A stretch of DNA of 64,000 nt from Phymatolithon calcareum (lineage: Eukaryota; Rhodophyta; Florideophyceae; Hapalidiales). The stretch covers positions 3,906,001 to 3,970,000 of the forward strand of contig OZ345353.1 of the NCBI GenBank assembly GCA_977006965.1, read 5' to 3'. The notes beneath the pieces were generated by a model. The model worked only from the letters and a program-made list of their open reading frames with translations. It did not search any database and was not told where the DNA came from. The stretch's first letter is position 1. Every line of letters starts with the position of its first letter. Positions 43,140 through 53,588 of this stretch are shown here, in pieces. The position numbers and the translations under genes are program-made.

Positions 43140-43430
43140 CCAAACAAAGAGCTACTCGAGCAATATTGACTACTTTGTAACCAAGGGCATGAGAGCATCA
43201 ACCATTCGATACCCGGAAGGTGTCTGGACTGGTAGCACGCAACACAAACCAGTCATAACGTGTATCCGAAACTCAGAGGAAATACTTGCTTTTCCACAGC
43301 GAAGGATGGTCTCGGTGAAGAACTGGAAAAATGCTGAGTTCCAGAAAACAGTAGTAGAACAGTACCGGAAGAAGCTCCCGGAAAAGCTGGCGAAGCTAAA
43401 GAGCTGAAAAGACTCAAGAGGACTAAACAA
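43140..43430 (+). pseudogene. LINE-A endonuclease, C-terminal part
   Basis: SSNIDYFVTKGMRASTIR, then QHKPVITCI (where SDHxPV is usual), are the closing blocks of an apurinic-type LINE endonuclease. They are followed by WKNAEF, the start of the linker to the reverse transcriptase. The N-terminal catalytic part is not found upstream, so the domain is incomplete. The histidine of the SDH motif appears to be kept, while the aspartate is not. Confidence 0.6.
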
Positions 43431-43521
43431 GATATATAACGAGATCGTCGATATATGAACAGAACCGTGGAGAGTTGATTAGAAAAGGCCTCCCAGGTTC
43501 AAGTCCTTCTGGAACTCAAGC

Positions 43522-43902
43522 TTGGATCACTTAACAACGAAGAGGAAAAAGTTGTACAAAAAAGGCGTAAGGACACAAGAGCTCGAGAGGTGGGAAAAAT
43601 ATAAGAAATGCAAGAGAAGAAATAGAAGGCTTGTGAATAAGAGGAAACGGTCGTTATGTCAAGAGTTCATCTCCGAACTTGAGCAAAAAGATTCGGCAAC
43701 CGCAATCTCACAATTGTCTAAAATGAAACGAATGAGGTCGTGGACGACAGCGCGTAACAAGGTGTCGGGGAAACCACTGGACCACATGCTCTTCGCGGCT
43801 CTCGTCTCCACGACTTGCTCTGACAAGAACAATGGAGCAAGAAATACCCTTTTTTGCATGCCCGCAGGAGATGAAGGAAGAGATCATGGAAGCCCTAGCT
43901 AA
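43522..43902 (+). pseudogene. LINE-A basic linker
   Basis: About 126 codons, strongly basic (KRKKLYKKG, KCKRRNRRLVNKRKR), then QEFISELEQKDSATAISQLSKM. LINE proteins have a linker of this composition between endonuclease and reverse transcriptase. It overlaps the RT frame that starts at 43832 in another phase. Confidence 0.6.
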
Positions 43903-44656
43903 CGCACCTGTAAAGAAAACGGCAGGTCTCGATGAGGTGAAAGCAGAGATGCTCAAGACTAACGTGGACCTCAACTCAGTGATCATATTCGAATTGTGGT
44001 CAGCTTGTGGCAGAGTCGGTGACATCCCATTGTTGTGGCGAAGGTCAGTGCTCGTAGCAATCCATAAGAAAGGGAATACGGAAAATCCCGGAAACTACAG
44101 GCCAATATCCCTCTTGAATCAGACAAGGAAATCTGTAGAATCAGCTCTCAATACCCTACTTAGAAGACAATACTCAAACCATGAGTATCAACTCGGATTC
44201 CAGAAAGGCAAGAGTACGGAAACAGACATACTTCGAGCAACGGAGCTTCAGCGGAAAGGGCATACGTGCATCGCAGTCCTCGACCTCAAAGCCGCATATG
44301 ACACTGTACCTAGAAAACTGCTCCAGGAACGGATGAGACTGGTCTTACCTAAGGCCATCAGCGACATGTGTGAAGCATTCCTATTGCCCTCCTGGATCCT
44401 CACGGCGGGAGACAGCAACAAGAACTGGAGTATAGTGGACAGAGGCGTCCCCCAAGGGTCACCGCTCAGCCCAAGTCTGTATAACATATTTATGGATGAG
44501 TTCGGGGAGCGCATAAGCGCTGTTCCGAAAGAGATAGCAGACGTATCTGCAGTTCTATTTGCAGACGATGTAATCCTGCTGGCGAAAACCCCGCATGCGC
44601 TGCAGCTCCTGCTCGATATTTCAACAAAATGGGCCGAAGAGAGAGGAATGACGTAG
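43832..44656 (+). CDS. LINE-A reverse transcriptase
   Basis: An open frame of 275 codons holding the whole catalytic core. It has KTAGLDEVKAEML, NPGNYRPISLLNQ, LGFQKGKSTETDIL, AVLDLKAAYDTVPR, RGVPQGSPLSPSLYNIF and the catalytic box LFADDVILLAK (about 44559-44592). The key aspartates in DLKAAYD and FADD are intact. It ends at TAG 44654-44656, where the homologous LINE-B frame continues (GMVWNTVKS), so the stop is likely a mutation. A LINE reverse transcriptase primes on nicked target DNA. Confidence 0.85.
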   Translation: MEQEIPFFACPQEMKEEIMEALANAPVKKTAGLDEVKAEMLKTNVDLNSVIIFELWSACGRVGDIPLLWRRSVLVAIHKKGNTENPGNYRPISLLNQTRKSVESALNTLLRRQYSNHEYQLGFQKGKSTETDILRATELQRKGHTCIAVLDLKAAYDTVPRKLLQERMRLVLPKAISDMCEAFLLPSWILTAGDSNKNWSIVDRGVPQGSPLSPSLYNIFMDEFGERISAVPKEIADVSAVLFADDVILLAKTPHALQLLLDISTKWAEERGMT

Positions 44657-45397
44657 AACACCAAAAAAGGTAAGAGTGAGGTGCTGGAGTCGATCGAGAC
44701 AAAGAACCACACATTCCGTCTAGCGCACTAGACCCTTTTGCAGGTACCTGAAGTTTCATACCTCGGGATATCTACAGGACCAACCGGAATTACGGTCACA
44801 AGCACAATCAGGCGTATAAAAAACGCCAAAGCAGCGGTACATCAACTGAAACCACTTGGGGTATCCATTCGGGGTATAAATATCCTGAAATCCATACGTA
44901 TCTACAATTCGTTGATCCAAACAAGGTGGGAATACCCTATACATCTCACACCGTGGACTTCAGAAGTCCAAGAAGCTATCAAAGAAGTAGAAAGAACCTT
45001 CTTCTTCCAAGTATTCGGTGGTACGGTAAGTGGAAGGATCGAGCGGCTCCGGCTTATGTGCAGGATCCAGCCACCAGAACACGGGAGAGAAATATTAGCG
45101 CTGAGGATGCTGCTACGAGGAAAGGCAAGGAAGTCGACTATCCTATTAAAGCCAAGGGATGAGCGAACCTTTAAAGAACTACAATGGGAAAGTCGCGATA
45201 TTGCCGCGATGCTGCAACAAGAACAGTTCGCGGCCCCCTTCAAACATATGCAGGAAGGGAAATCTCCAGGTCAACTCCGACGAATACTGTTCGCAAAAGA
45301 AGGCACGAGGCTCGAAGCAAGAAGAGGGAGGAAAATATCGGACGACAAACCGGATGAGATCCCGGCCATCCACAGGTTTACCGAGGTGAGACATTGA
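44657..45397 (+). pseudogene. LINE-A thumb and C-terminal region
   Basis: After the TAG and another stop near 44730, the frame reads VSYLGISTGPTGITVTSTI, GINILKSIRIYNSLIQTRWE and PWTSEVQEAIKEVERTFFF. LINE-B has the same arrangement (VHSRWEYALHLIPWTSKV). The rest is charged, without a zinc knuckle that I can see. Confidence 0.7.
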
Positions 45398-45619
45398 CAG
45401 CTGGCCATAAAATACGCGAGCGGAAGGTTCCCTCAAGTGAGCACGACGCTAATATCGAATACATTCTGAACAGCAGCAGAGCGCCACTTGGAGACCATAC
45501 GTAAGAACCTAACAAAGTATGAACTGGACTCCGGAGAAATGATAAGAACGGAAAAGGCATTAGACTCCGTACAACTCTACAGCGTCACCATAATTGACAA
45601 TATGGAAAACGACGAGTCC

Positions 45620-46721
45620 CTGTAGTAGGGACCAGGCGATATACTAGAATAAACAAGTTACGAAAAGCTGCTCCCGTACAGTCTTAGGAGTGTTAATGAG
45701 GGCTTTCAAATAAACAAGTAAACAGTTGCAAAAAAAACAAGGATCCAATACGATCCCGGTACACCTATCAGAGGAATCCGTTGTTGATCCAGTAGATTAG
45801 TGTTTTACTTTCCATCCGGTCACTTTCGCTCCGGCTGAATATATTCCTATCCGGTCTTTGAGAGCCCTCCTCGGACCCTCATCCAATAATGAGTCCATTA
45901 TCCGAAGCTCCTCAGAAAAAATATCCAAAGCGGGGTAAAACTTGTACTGGATTGGACGGATTGCTGGATCAGTCCGTCCGAATCGATCGCTGCCCCGCGA
46001 ACTTCCGAAGATATGGGCAAAGCTTCTTCTGATGTTAGCTTCCTTTGTGCAGCTCACGAAACTACCACCAGAATGGCGGACGGGAAAAGTCAGGATTCAA
46101 GGTAATCCTATCTCAGTCCTCTACGGGATTGTTCGTGCTTGGACTCGACCGCTTTTCGCCTGTAATCGTGGAACTGTCGGAATTGCTGTAGCTTGGACTT
46201 TGCTTGTGAACCGCGATTCCCTGCGCTTTCTGTCTCGACAATTTTCTCGTGCCGCCCGTGCGAGTGGCACACTCGAGGTGGTGTGTGGATGGCCGTGGGT
46301 ATGCGGGGATGACGGCTTGGGACGTGCAGGGCGGACTGATATAGTGAATTGGGCGCAGATATGGAGAATCTGGCAAGAGGAGGTTCTCGCGCTCATGGCA
46401 GGGGCGCGATGACGATGTGTGTTTCACGGTCGCATGGGAGAGTAATTAATGAGCGGTGCATGTGTCGACCGCGCCCGCCAGTTTCCCTGAATTGCGTACC
46501 GGAAGGGGATTTCCGGTTTGTTTTTTCGTTGCGCACGGGATGTTTGTCGCTCTTGTGCAGTCGTTGTGTGCTCACGCGACTGCTGCCATACCCCTGAAGG
46601 ATACCGGGCCAGTTCCCCTCCTGTTGTGAGTGTGGAGTGTATGTATTTCAGCATAGACCATGGACGGATTAGAACAAGGAAGCGGGGACCAGGAGATGTT
46701 GGTTCTATAACTGCTTATCAA
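45620..46721. other. No clear gene; possible LINE fragment
   Basis: An open plus-strand frame at 45942-46412 contains KLPPEWRTGKVR, which recalls the start of a LINE reverse transcriptase but has no further blocks. The rest is unrecognised. Confidence 0.3.
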
Positions 46722-47010
46722 TTAGCGCCCACGAAAAGCCATATAAAGGAATAGATGGTGCGGCCATGAATGCGAGCGTTCCGCTGATCCGTTTGATGCT
46801 TACGGAAAACATTGCGTATATAAGAAGGCATACGAAAACGGCATGGTAGAACGCGAGATGAACCACTGTGCGTTTCCATCTCGGCGTTGATACATGAAAG
46901 GAGAGGGGGAAGGGTTTTTTCAGCTGCCATGCAACGATCGTGCTGATTCCGGCTGTCATGGGTGCAACCACCGATATAGATTGAGGCCAAAAGCCAGTAT
47001 ACCTCTCCAT
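46722..47010 (-). pseudogene. X3 membrane-protein gene, N-terminal fragment
   Basis: On the minus strand: MERYTGFWPQSISVV, VAWQLKKPFPLSFHVS, HAVFVCLLIYAMFSVS and SGTLAFMAAPSIPLYGF. These match residues 1-95 of the X4 protein, with many amino-acid substitutions but an intact frame. It covers the first three membrane segments only. Confidence 0.75.
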
Positions 47011-47180
47011 CACGAGCCAATCCCGGGTCGTTGCAGTTTTTCCTGAGCCGTCGATTCTAAAATGTGCTTGGGCACATTAGTAGCTCAGTCTAAACTGATA
47101 CCGTGTCGGATTTCTAAGAGCTGATGTGGGATCTAGGGTAGGGTTTAATAACGTCCAATTGACAGGCATTCCTCTTCTCA

Positions 47181-48385
47181 GGCCCAGTCTATACCCAACA
47201 AATGTTCATGTTGGGTTTTTTATCATAGCGAAATTGAATCAGCGAATGCCATTGGCTACAGCGCAGCGTAGAAATTCTTGCATCCAACATGCCTACATCC
47301 GCCGAGCGAACAAATTCGACAACTTTTTCTTTCCGGGAAAGAGGTTAACTCTGTGTTTTTGCTGTTTTTTCATACTCTCGATCGGTCATTGGCTCCAGAT
47401 GACCACTTTCCGCGGGAATAGCCCTATCGAAACCCCTCCGACGATTCAGCAAAAACTAATACACTACAGCACGGGATACTGCACTGCTACCGACATCAAC
47501 GTTTCGTCGAAGGCAACAGTGGTCGCCAATGTCGGCCTTTGAGGGGCTATATCTAAGACGGCCAAGGCCGCATGTGCATTCGTAACTGTTGCTGCATCGA
47601 TCATTCTCTGAGAAGAAGCTTCGCGCTCCTCTGTTCCGCGCAGCAATGCTCGAATTCGTTCATCATCAAAGATACGAGGCAGCAGCGGTCGCCCTGCAAG
47701 AAGTGATCGCCGGTCAAGCGAAGTAGATAGAGAGGCCCTGCTTGACTTTCGTTAGGCCCTGTCGGAGAGGCCGACTGCACTATGTCTGCAACTTGCACGC
47801 CTGAAAGAGATGCATTTTGTAGATTGGAGCACGCCCTCGCTACCGTGTTGAATGTCGGGCGCGGCAAGAGTGCTGCAAGAGCACCAACTCTCGCGGATGT
47901 AGCTGTACTCTCAGTACTTTCGGAACTACCGACAGGAGGAACACCGCTTTGAGAAGGCTCCATAAGTCTTGAGTGCTCCCAGGCCATCAAAGATTCGATA
48001 GCCAAAACCAACGAGAACGCAACTTGCTCAACCTTCGATGATCAGGCACTAGTGACCAAACAAACGGATTAGACGGAAGCCCAAACTCTTTTCCTGCAGT
48101 AGGAGTGGTCCTTCGGAGAAAGGAGAGCCTTAGGAACGGATGATGCCATTGCAGAGGATTGCTTTTCGGAGTAAACGAAATGTCATCGGTAGTGGTATTA
48201 CCTCAGTACGACAAAATCCCTCATCAAGCTTTCTGCTTATCGAAAAGGGCGGGAATGGTGAACACGTTTGGCGAACAAAGTGCCGGTTTCGGTATAGACC
48301 GCCGCAGCAAATTTGTTGCTATGATAAAAATCCTATGATAAGCCAACATGAACATGAACAAATTTGTTGCGGTATAGACTGGGCC
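47181..48385 (-). mobile_element. Non-autonomous PIF/Harbinger-like element
   Basis: Terminal inverted repeats GGCCCAGTCTATACC at 47181-47195 and its complement at 48371-48385 are perfect. TCA flanks both sides (47178-47180 and 48386-48388). The empty site can be read in X1 (near 4868), X2 (near 27352, TAA on the opposite orientation) and X4 (near 58486, TGA). A 3-base T-N-A duplication and GG-initial inverted repeats are typical of PIF/Harbinger. A 137-codon minus-strand frame (48011-47601) and a shorter one (47646-47464) have no transposase motif. The element length of 1205 bases also suggests a deletion derivative. Confidence 0.85.
47601..48011 (-). CDS. ORF in the Harbinger-like element
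   Basis: About 136 codons on the minus strand, rich in Ala, Ser and Leu (ESTESTATSARVGALAALL, FNTVARACSNLQNASLSG). It may be the tail of a Myb/SANT- or MADF-type accessory protein known from Harbinger elements, but no diagnostic motif is visible. A further frame (LLRGTEEREASSQRMIDAA, 47646-47464) may continue it after a frameshift. Confidence 0.3.
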   Translation of the reverse strand: MVLAIESLMAWEHSRLMEPSQSGVPPVGSSESTESTATSARVGALAALLPRPTFNTVARACSNLQNASLSGVQVADIVQSASPTGPNESQAGPLYLLRLTGDHFLQGDRCCLVSLMMNEFEHCCAEQRSAKLLLRE

Positions 48386-49261
48386 TCAGTGATTGTGTGC
48401 ATCCAGCATCGATGTGCAGTTGCTGTACGCAAATTGCACTCATCAAAAATTCATGACTTGGCGTCAACTGTATTCCATTGTGCTGCATAGTCCCGTAGCA
48501 TTTAGAAGATTCAACACACATTTGATGAACTGGTGAAACATAGTGAATGGTGTGAGCATCAGGGATTTCCCGAACGATGGACTCAGTCATCCGCAGCTCT
48601 GGTGGTCAAGTTTTGCCCATTCAGGATAATTCTTTTTCAGGCGCCCCATGACACAAGTACGGTTTTAGAGCCTTGTTTAGGCTAAAGAATAGAAGGAGAG
48701 CATCCCTTATTTTTTGTTGGCCCAGCTGCAGTGTGTTGTATGAACTCTATGGAATATTTCAGGAGAGCCGGATCTTGATCAACAGTCGAAATTGTCCTTC
48801 CCATTTCAGTGAGAAAACACATGCACCCAGCGCTGCGGTGCGGTGCATATTTGATTATCCTTTCAGAGTGTTGGTGAAAGTATGGGAGGCAAGCAAAGTA
48901 ATAATAAACTGAAGAAAAAGTTGTGGAGGTGAACGCTAAGGAAGTCAAATGGCAGGCGTCATTTTCTTAAATTTGGAGTGCACTCTTGTCCTCAAACTGG
49001 CTCCGAAGAGGATATCATGCTCATCGCGGTATGCAATTCCAAAAAGGTACAAGCACTTAAACCCTCTCATGTGATACCGAACGATTTTCTTTACTTGAAA
49101 TCGCCCATGCAGAAAAGAAAACTATCCTGGTGCAACCAGGACTATTCAATAGTGAATAGGGGCCTATGGTAATATATCTAGTTCAGACGGAAATATTCAG
49201 GTAGCTATTTGCCACTTCACACAACGCTCCAGTGGCCACAGGAAGGTACGTCCAAACGTAC

Positions 49262-50561
49262 TACCCTTTTCGAAGAACATCCTCTGTCAGAGCAGCAAGG
49301 CCAGAGACTGTGCGGAGGTACGGCGATCTTCTCAGATTTGCCCACCTCAATCCTGCCATCACCTACCTCTTGAGATCATACTATGCGTGCAGACCACCGA
49401 TGATGGCATGCACATCTCTACAAGATAACTACAACCGGTGACCTGCATGGATCGATACCAATTGTTATGTCCCGGTGCCACAGGCGGTGGCAGCCGGAAA
49501 GCGACCACCCGCGATGACATTCGAGCGTTAATCAGCAATACCAAAGACTGTCTTGGAGCCGCAACCAGTGGTAGTCACTGAGCGGCGGCACGCGCGCGAT
49601 TCCCATGCCGATCCAAGTCGTTCGACACCGTCTCGAGGTGCAACAAGCGGCATTCGAGAAGCCGCTACGCGCAAAGACGATCCCGCAACAACCTAAGTCG
49701 CCAGACAGCGCCTGGTCGCCACAACTGGTGGCCGCCTGGAAAGACAGTTAGGCGCATGACGACCGGACCAAGAACGCCCTCCAGAAGCTCTCCATGCGAG
49801 CCTCTCATCAGGTAGCGCCTTGCGGCGCCCCGACCGGTCGAGAATTTGTGCGTCATATTCACAGGCGCGCACACCCGCCAGCGGCTGATAAACGCGGCGC
49901 CACACAGCGCAGAGTCAAAAGATTGCACGGCAGTCCCACCGACGCGCACAGTCGCCAGCAACTGCTCAAGAGTTCGAGCCTCGCCGATCGAAATGCCTAT
50001 ATCAAGCAGGACGCCGAAGAAACCTTGATCTCCAGCACACGCATCGCAAGCTTGCAGATGCGTTCACACGGAGCCACGCACTTCGGAACGTGCCTGAACC
50101 GAGACGTGAACCGCGCGTAAGGCAGCGAACAGCGTGAGAAGCTTTTTGGTACACCGGCTGTCTTTTTCCCACAAAGGACTCGTGCGATATCTAATTTCTC
50201 GGCGGAGGCTATACAGGTGAGTTTTTCGAGCTGGCAGCCCGCGTTCTTTTGTTGACCACCCACCCACCCTTCTTAGTCTTTTTTAGTAGTAGTGAAGCTA
50301 TTGCACGGCTACAACTACGGCAATCCGGTTCTCCGGCAAGCGGTGCTTGTCCGGGAGGAGGTTCCTAAGAGTTACTGGAAGGTGTCCGGGAACTCTAGTA
50401 AGGAGAAGCTCGACATCGCTCGCCTTCTCTGTGGAGCTAGACCGTTGGACGCCGTGAAAGCAAAGTCGCCAAAATTTCGGTTTTATGTTTTCGAATAAAA
50501 CCGCAGATCTTCCTAAAGTTTGTCAAGGCAGGCAGTCTCCAAGCCTACCTCGCTATCACAA
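49262..50561. mobile_element. 1.3-kb GC-rich element, copy E2
   Basis: Starts TACCCTTTTCG and ends CTCGCTATCACAA, as E1 does. The empty counterpart is X1, where CATAC at 5750-5754 is followed by CTTCTTTATTG. X3 reads CGTAC, element, TTTCTTATTC. No target duplication is visible. The same 6-of-7 hairpin (GGCAGGC...GCCTACC) lies near the right end. E1 and E2 differ at many positions (roughly 15 percent by eye), so neither is recent. Confidence 0.75.
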
Positions 50562-50610
50562 TTTCTTATTCTTTCGGGTTTTCGAAGTTAGCCTAGATCA
50601 AGTCCACATC

Positions 50611-51510
50611 CTTTCGTCTCACGGCTCATGTTTCCCTCCCAGCTAGCGCGGTGGGGCAAAATTGCGAGCCCCAGTTTTGCACGAGACATACATCGGATGA
50701 TCAGAGTACTGCGTTGGGACCGCGAAAGCGAATATATTCGTGGAAAATCGGAAAGAAACAGTATTTTGAAATCAAGGATGTCCCGATATGAAGCAATTGT
50801 AACATCTTGAGCCGCCGTACTCCGTTTAGTTGACGCGCAGTATTTCCCAGATTCATTGTCCCAGCTCGCTGCATTTGTTTTATAGGCAACGATTGGGAAC
50901 ATCTTCGGCTAGACGTCGGACGTACTACTCGCCGCTTACTGACAGTCCGGCATCAATTGGTCTCTGCCGACATTGCAATTTGTAAGAGCACGACATAAAT
51001 TGTGTGCGTCAGAATCACTACCTCAAGATCATGCGCACTTAATTTACTTGTGGCAGAGATGTCGTTTCTGGTTTTCGCCCTTCGCCATTCGGGACAGATC
51101 TGACAGAAAGATTGCAACAACAGCACGGTCTTCGGGAAAGAAATCAAGTGGCAAAATGTTTGTGTAGCCATAGAGCGCCGACTGTGGACAACGCAGCTCA
51201 TCAGTCGTTGAATTTCTGTTTCCGTCTGGGCGCTGTCGACGGTTAATTCTCTGCATTCTACTATGTGATCTCCCTCGTTGTTCTTCCGGATCAATCTCCT
51301 CTATCGTCTGCTATAATCAATCCGGCGTAAGCGATGTGCTTCAGTCGACGAGTTTTTTAATACTCGATGGGAACGTGTCCGAGTTTCCGAATCCGTAGCT
51401 TCATTGAAGTGTCCTGCTTTTCTTTCCTTTCCGGTACAGTACTAAAACTAGCCGCCTCAGAACCGCCCCGCAGTGTTGGCAACCACTCGCATCTTACGTG
51501 CTAAAGAGTG
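50611..51510. other. No gene seen
   Basis: About 900 bases with only short frames and no recognised motif. Confidence 0.4.
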
Positions 51511-51572
51511 TCAACTCAACTTGTGTTTTCTAAAGCAGAAATTTCTGGTGTAGAAAACACAAGTTGAGTTGA
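51511..51572. repeat. Perfect 22-base-pair hairpin
   Basis: Arms 51511-51532 and 51551-51572 are perfectly complementary, with an 18-base loop. The stem begins TCAACTCAACTTGTG on the plus strand. It is directly followed by a foldback element. Possible meanings include the stem of a small-RNA precursor, the end of a MITE or a transposition scar. Confidence 0.75.
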
Positions 51573-51840
51573 TTGACAGGCACCGAACCTGACGGACCTC
51601 AGCGTGTTCTTGTAGCATGCTGTCTTCCAAATAGATAAACCACCGCGATTCTGCAATACGCGTTTGGAAAATAAACAGTCAAGGCATCTTTCAACTATCT
51701 GTGAAGAGAGAGGTGCATTTCAGAAGATACCCTGAATGTTTATTTTCCAAAACTGTAATGCAGAATCGCGGGGGTTCTCTATTAGGAAGCCACAATGCTA
51801 CAAGAACACACTGAGGACTACCAGATTCGGTGCTTGTCAA
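51573..51840. repeat. 268-base foldback element
   Basis: The ends TTGACAGGCACCGAACCTG and CAGATTCGGTGCTTGTCAA are an imperfect inverted repeat that extends inward for about 115 bases per arm, leaving a short centre (51690-51725). Internal matches include CTTGTAGCAT with ATGCTACAAG and TTTGGAAAATAAAC with its complement. This is the shape of a MITE. No coding content. Confidence 0.7.
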
Positions 51841-53516
51841 CCTTGTGGCAATAGACCGTACGTCAGAGATAAAGACAGGCATGCATTTAATTTTTAAAGA
51901 TTACAGTGTGCATCTCGTGAGCCCACTTTCTAATCTAAGGACTGAAGGCGGAAACTCCTACATGACGGTTTAGAGGCAGTGTACAGTCGTGAAGCTCAAA
52001 TCATTTTTGATAGGCCTGAATTTGCTTTACATTTAGGCGGAGCATATGGCAATTGGTGCCAATACAGCTTTAAAATGGGCGTCAAATTCAGGTACTAGAG
52101 TTTCTTTTATACAAATCTGAACCAGTGGAGGAAGATGTAGACATTTCTGGGCTGCGCAGGTATTTGCAGTTTTCACGATAAAGCAAGTGCCGTAGCACCA
52201 AAGCGTAATCACAAGAAGTTTTTTGCCAACTGAAAACTTCAAACAGGCACCGTACGCTCTGAACAAAGAAAGGACCAAAAACAAAGTTGTTCGCCCTGCC
52301 AATTCCCCATTGAATATGGCGCACACGTATTTGCAGCGTGAGCAGCTGATATTTGTTGAGTTACCTCTCGCCCCGCCGCGCAGTAGTTCTGTACCCGTAG
52401 AACGCGCTCCAAAGCGAAGCAAACGTAGACCACACAGTCCTGTACCGTCGCCCTAAAAAAAGTTTCTGATGCAATTCCGCGCGTCTTTTTACACCGAGAA
52501 TGGCTTCCAGCTGATTACCTCGAGACTGATTTGGGATTGCTAGGTCAGGTAGTCGAGGCACTGGTGTCGAAATTTGAGTTATATTTGCAATTATCGAAAA
52601 CTGGCAGGAAAATTGTATGGAGCAAAGCAATTTCGCGAAAGATGGGAAAAGCAAGAAGTAACGAATATACAGTCTAATCTGTGCAATTGCAAACTCTGTA
52701 ACCAGGGGGAAATGAACTTTCCCCTGGTGTAACTAAAAAACTGCAGTTCGTTTGCAGGTTTATATTTAAAACTGCAAGTGGTCTTCCTATCCCAAGCGAA
52801 AAATCACCTAAAAATAAACAAGTTTTTGGGTGGCTTGCAAACTCGCCAACTGCAAGCCTGTCAAAATGAGTACATTTATTTTTCGTTTATTTTTTGGCGG
52901 TTACTTTCACATGACTGGATCACGTTGCCTTCACTGCGAAAATTCTCAAGTATGCCCATGCACACGGGTGATGACATTCCAACATTCTTGTGTGCCTTAT
53001 TATCACTTATGCACAAGCTTATGATACTCGTAGTGCACTGCAACCACAATGCAATAGCATCCCAACGGGATGCCCTCATCCACCCTGTGAGGACGTCGAA
53101 CACGTCCAATCACGTCCCTAGAAATAGACTAATTCGAGACTATGAGAACACTACTTATGCTCAGCCAGATCTTCAGCCACGTAGGATAGCCAAGTTCATC
53201 AAGTAAAGCAAAGGTATTCCACACTTTTGTTCGTCTCTTGCCGTCCCTGGTGTCGATCCAGGACGGAACAACTGGACCGGAGCAGAGCGCCTTATCGTTG
53301 CGGTGTCGATCCGCGGGTTCACACGCTACGTCTCCAGTCTTCGTTATCATTGACCCACAAGCTGAGATTCGCTGGCAATCCCCCTGACGAATTTTCATCA
53401 TTCACATAATGTTACGCGTTTTCAATTCTGCTCAACATCGCAGAAACATTTCGACTTTTTTCGCCACAGAAAGGTCCAATTGGGTTTAAACAAACGGATC
53501 TAGAAACAAAACCTTA
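51841..53516. other. No gene seen
   Basis: About 1.7 kb of mostly unrecognised sequence. A short hairpin (CCAGGGGGAAA with TTTCCCCTGG) lies near 52700-52725. Open frames at 52033-52654 on the minus strand have no known motif. Confidence 0.4.
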
Positions 53517-53588
53517 TCGGAGTGCTGACAGATCTGAAGCGTATCATCATACCGCAGGGGTCTCGTGGTTATTTTAGTAATTTCCTCA

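Larger units (their letters stand above)
46722..50610 (-). repeat. Unit X, copy X3, truncated and interrupted
   Basis: Minus-strand copy of unit X. It holds only the first ~95 codons of the membrane-protein gene (47013-46722) and the upstream region, which resumes at 48389-49261 and 50562-50610. A Harbinger-like element (47181-48385) and the 1.3-kb element copy E2 (49262-50561) split it. The gene breaks off at GGCGCTAATT, after which unrelated DNA follows. Confidence 0.8.
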
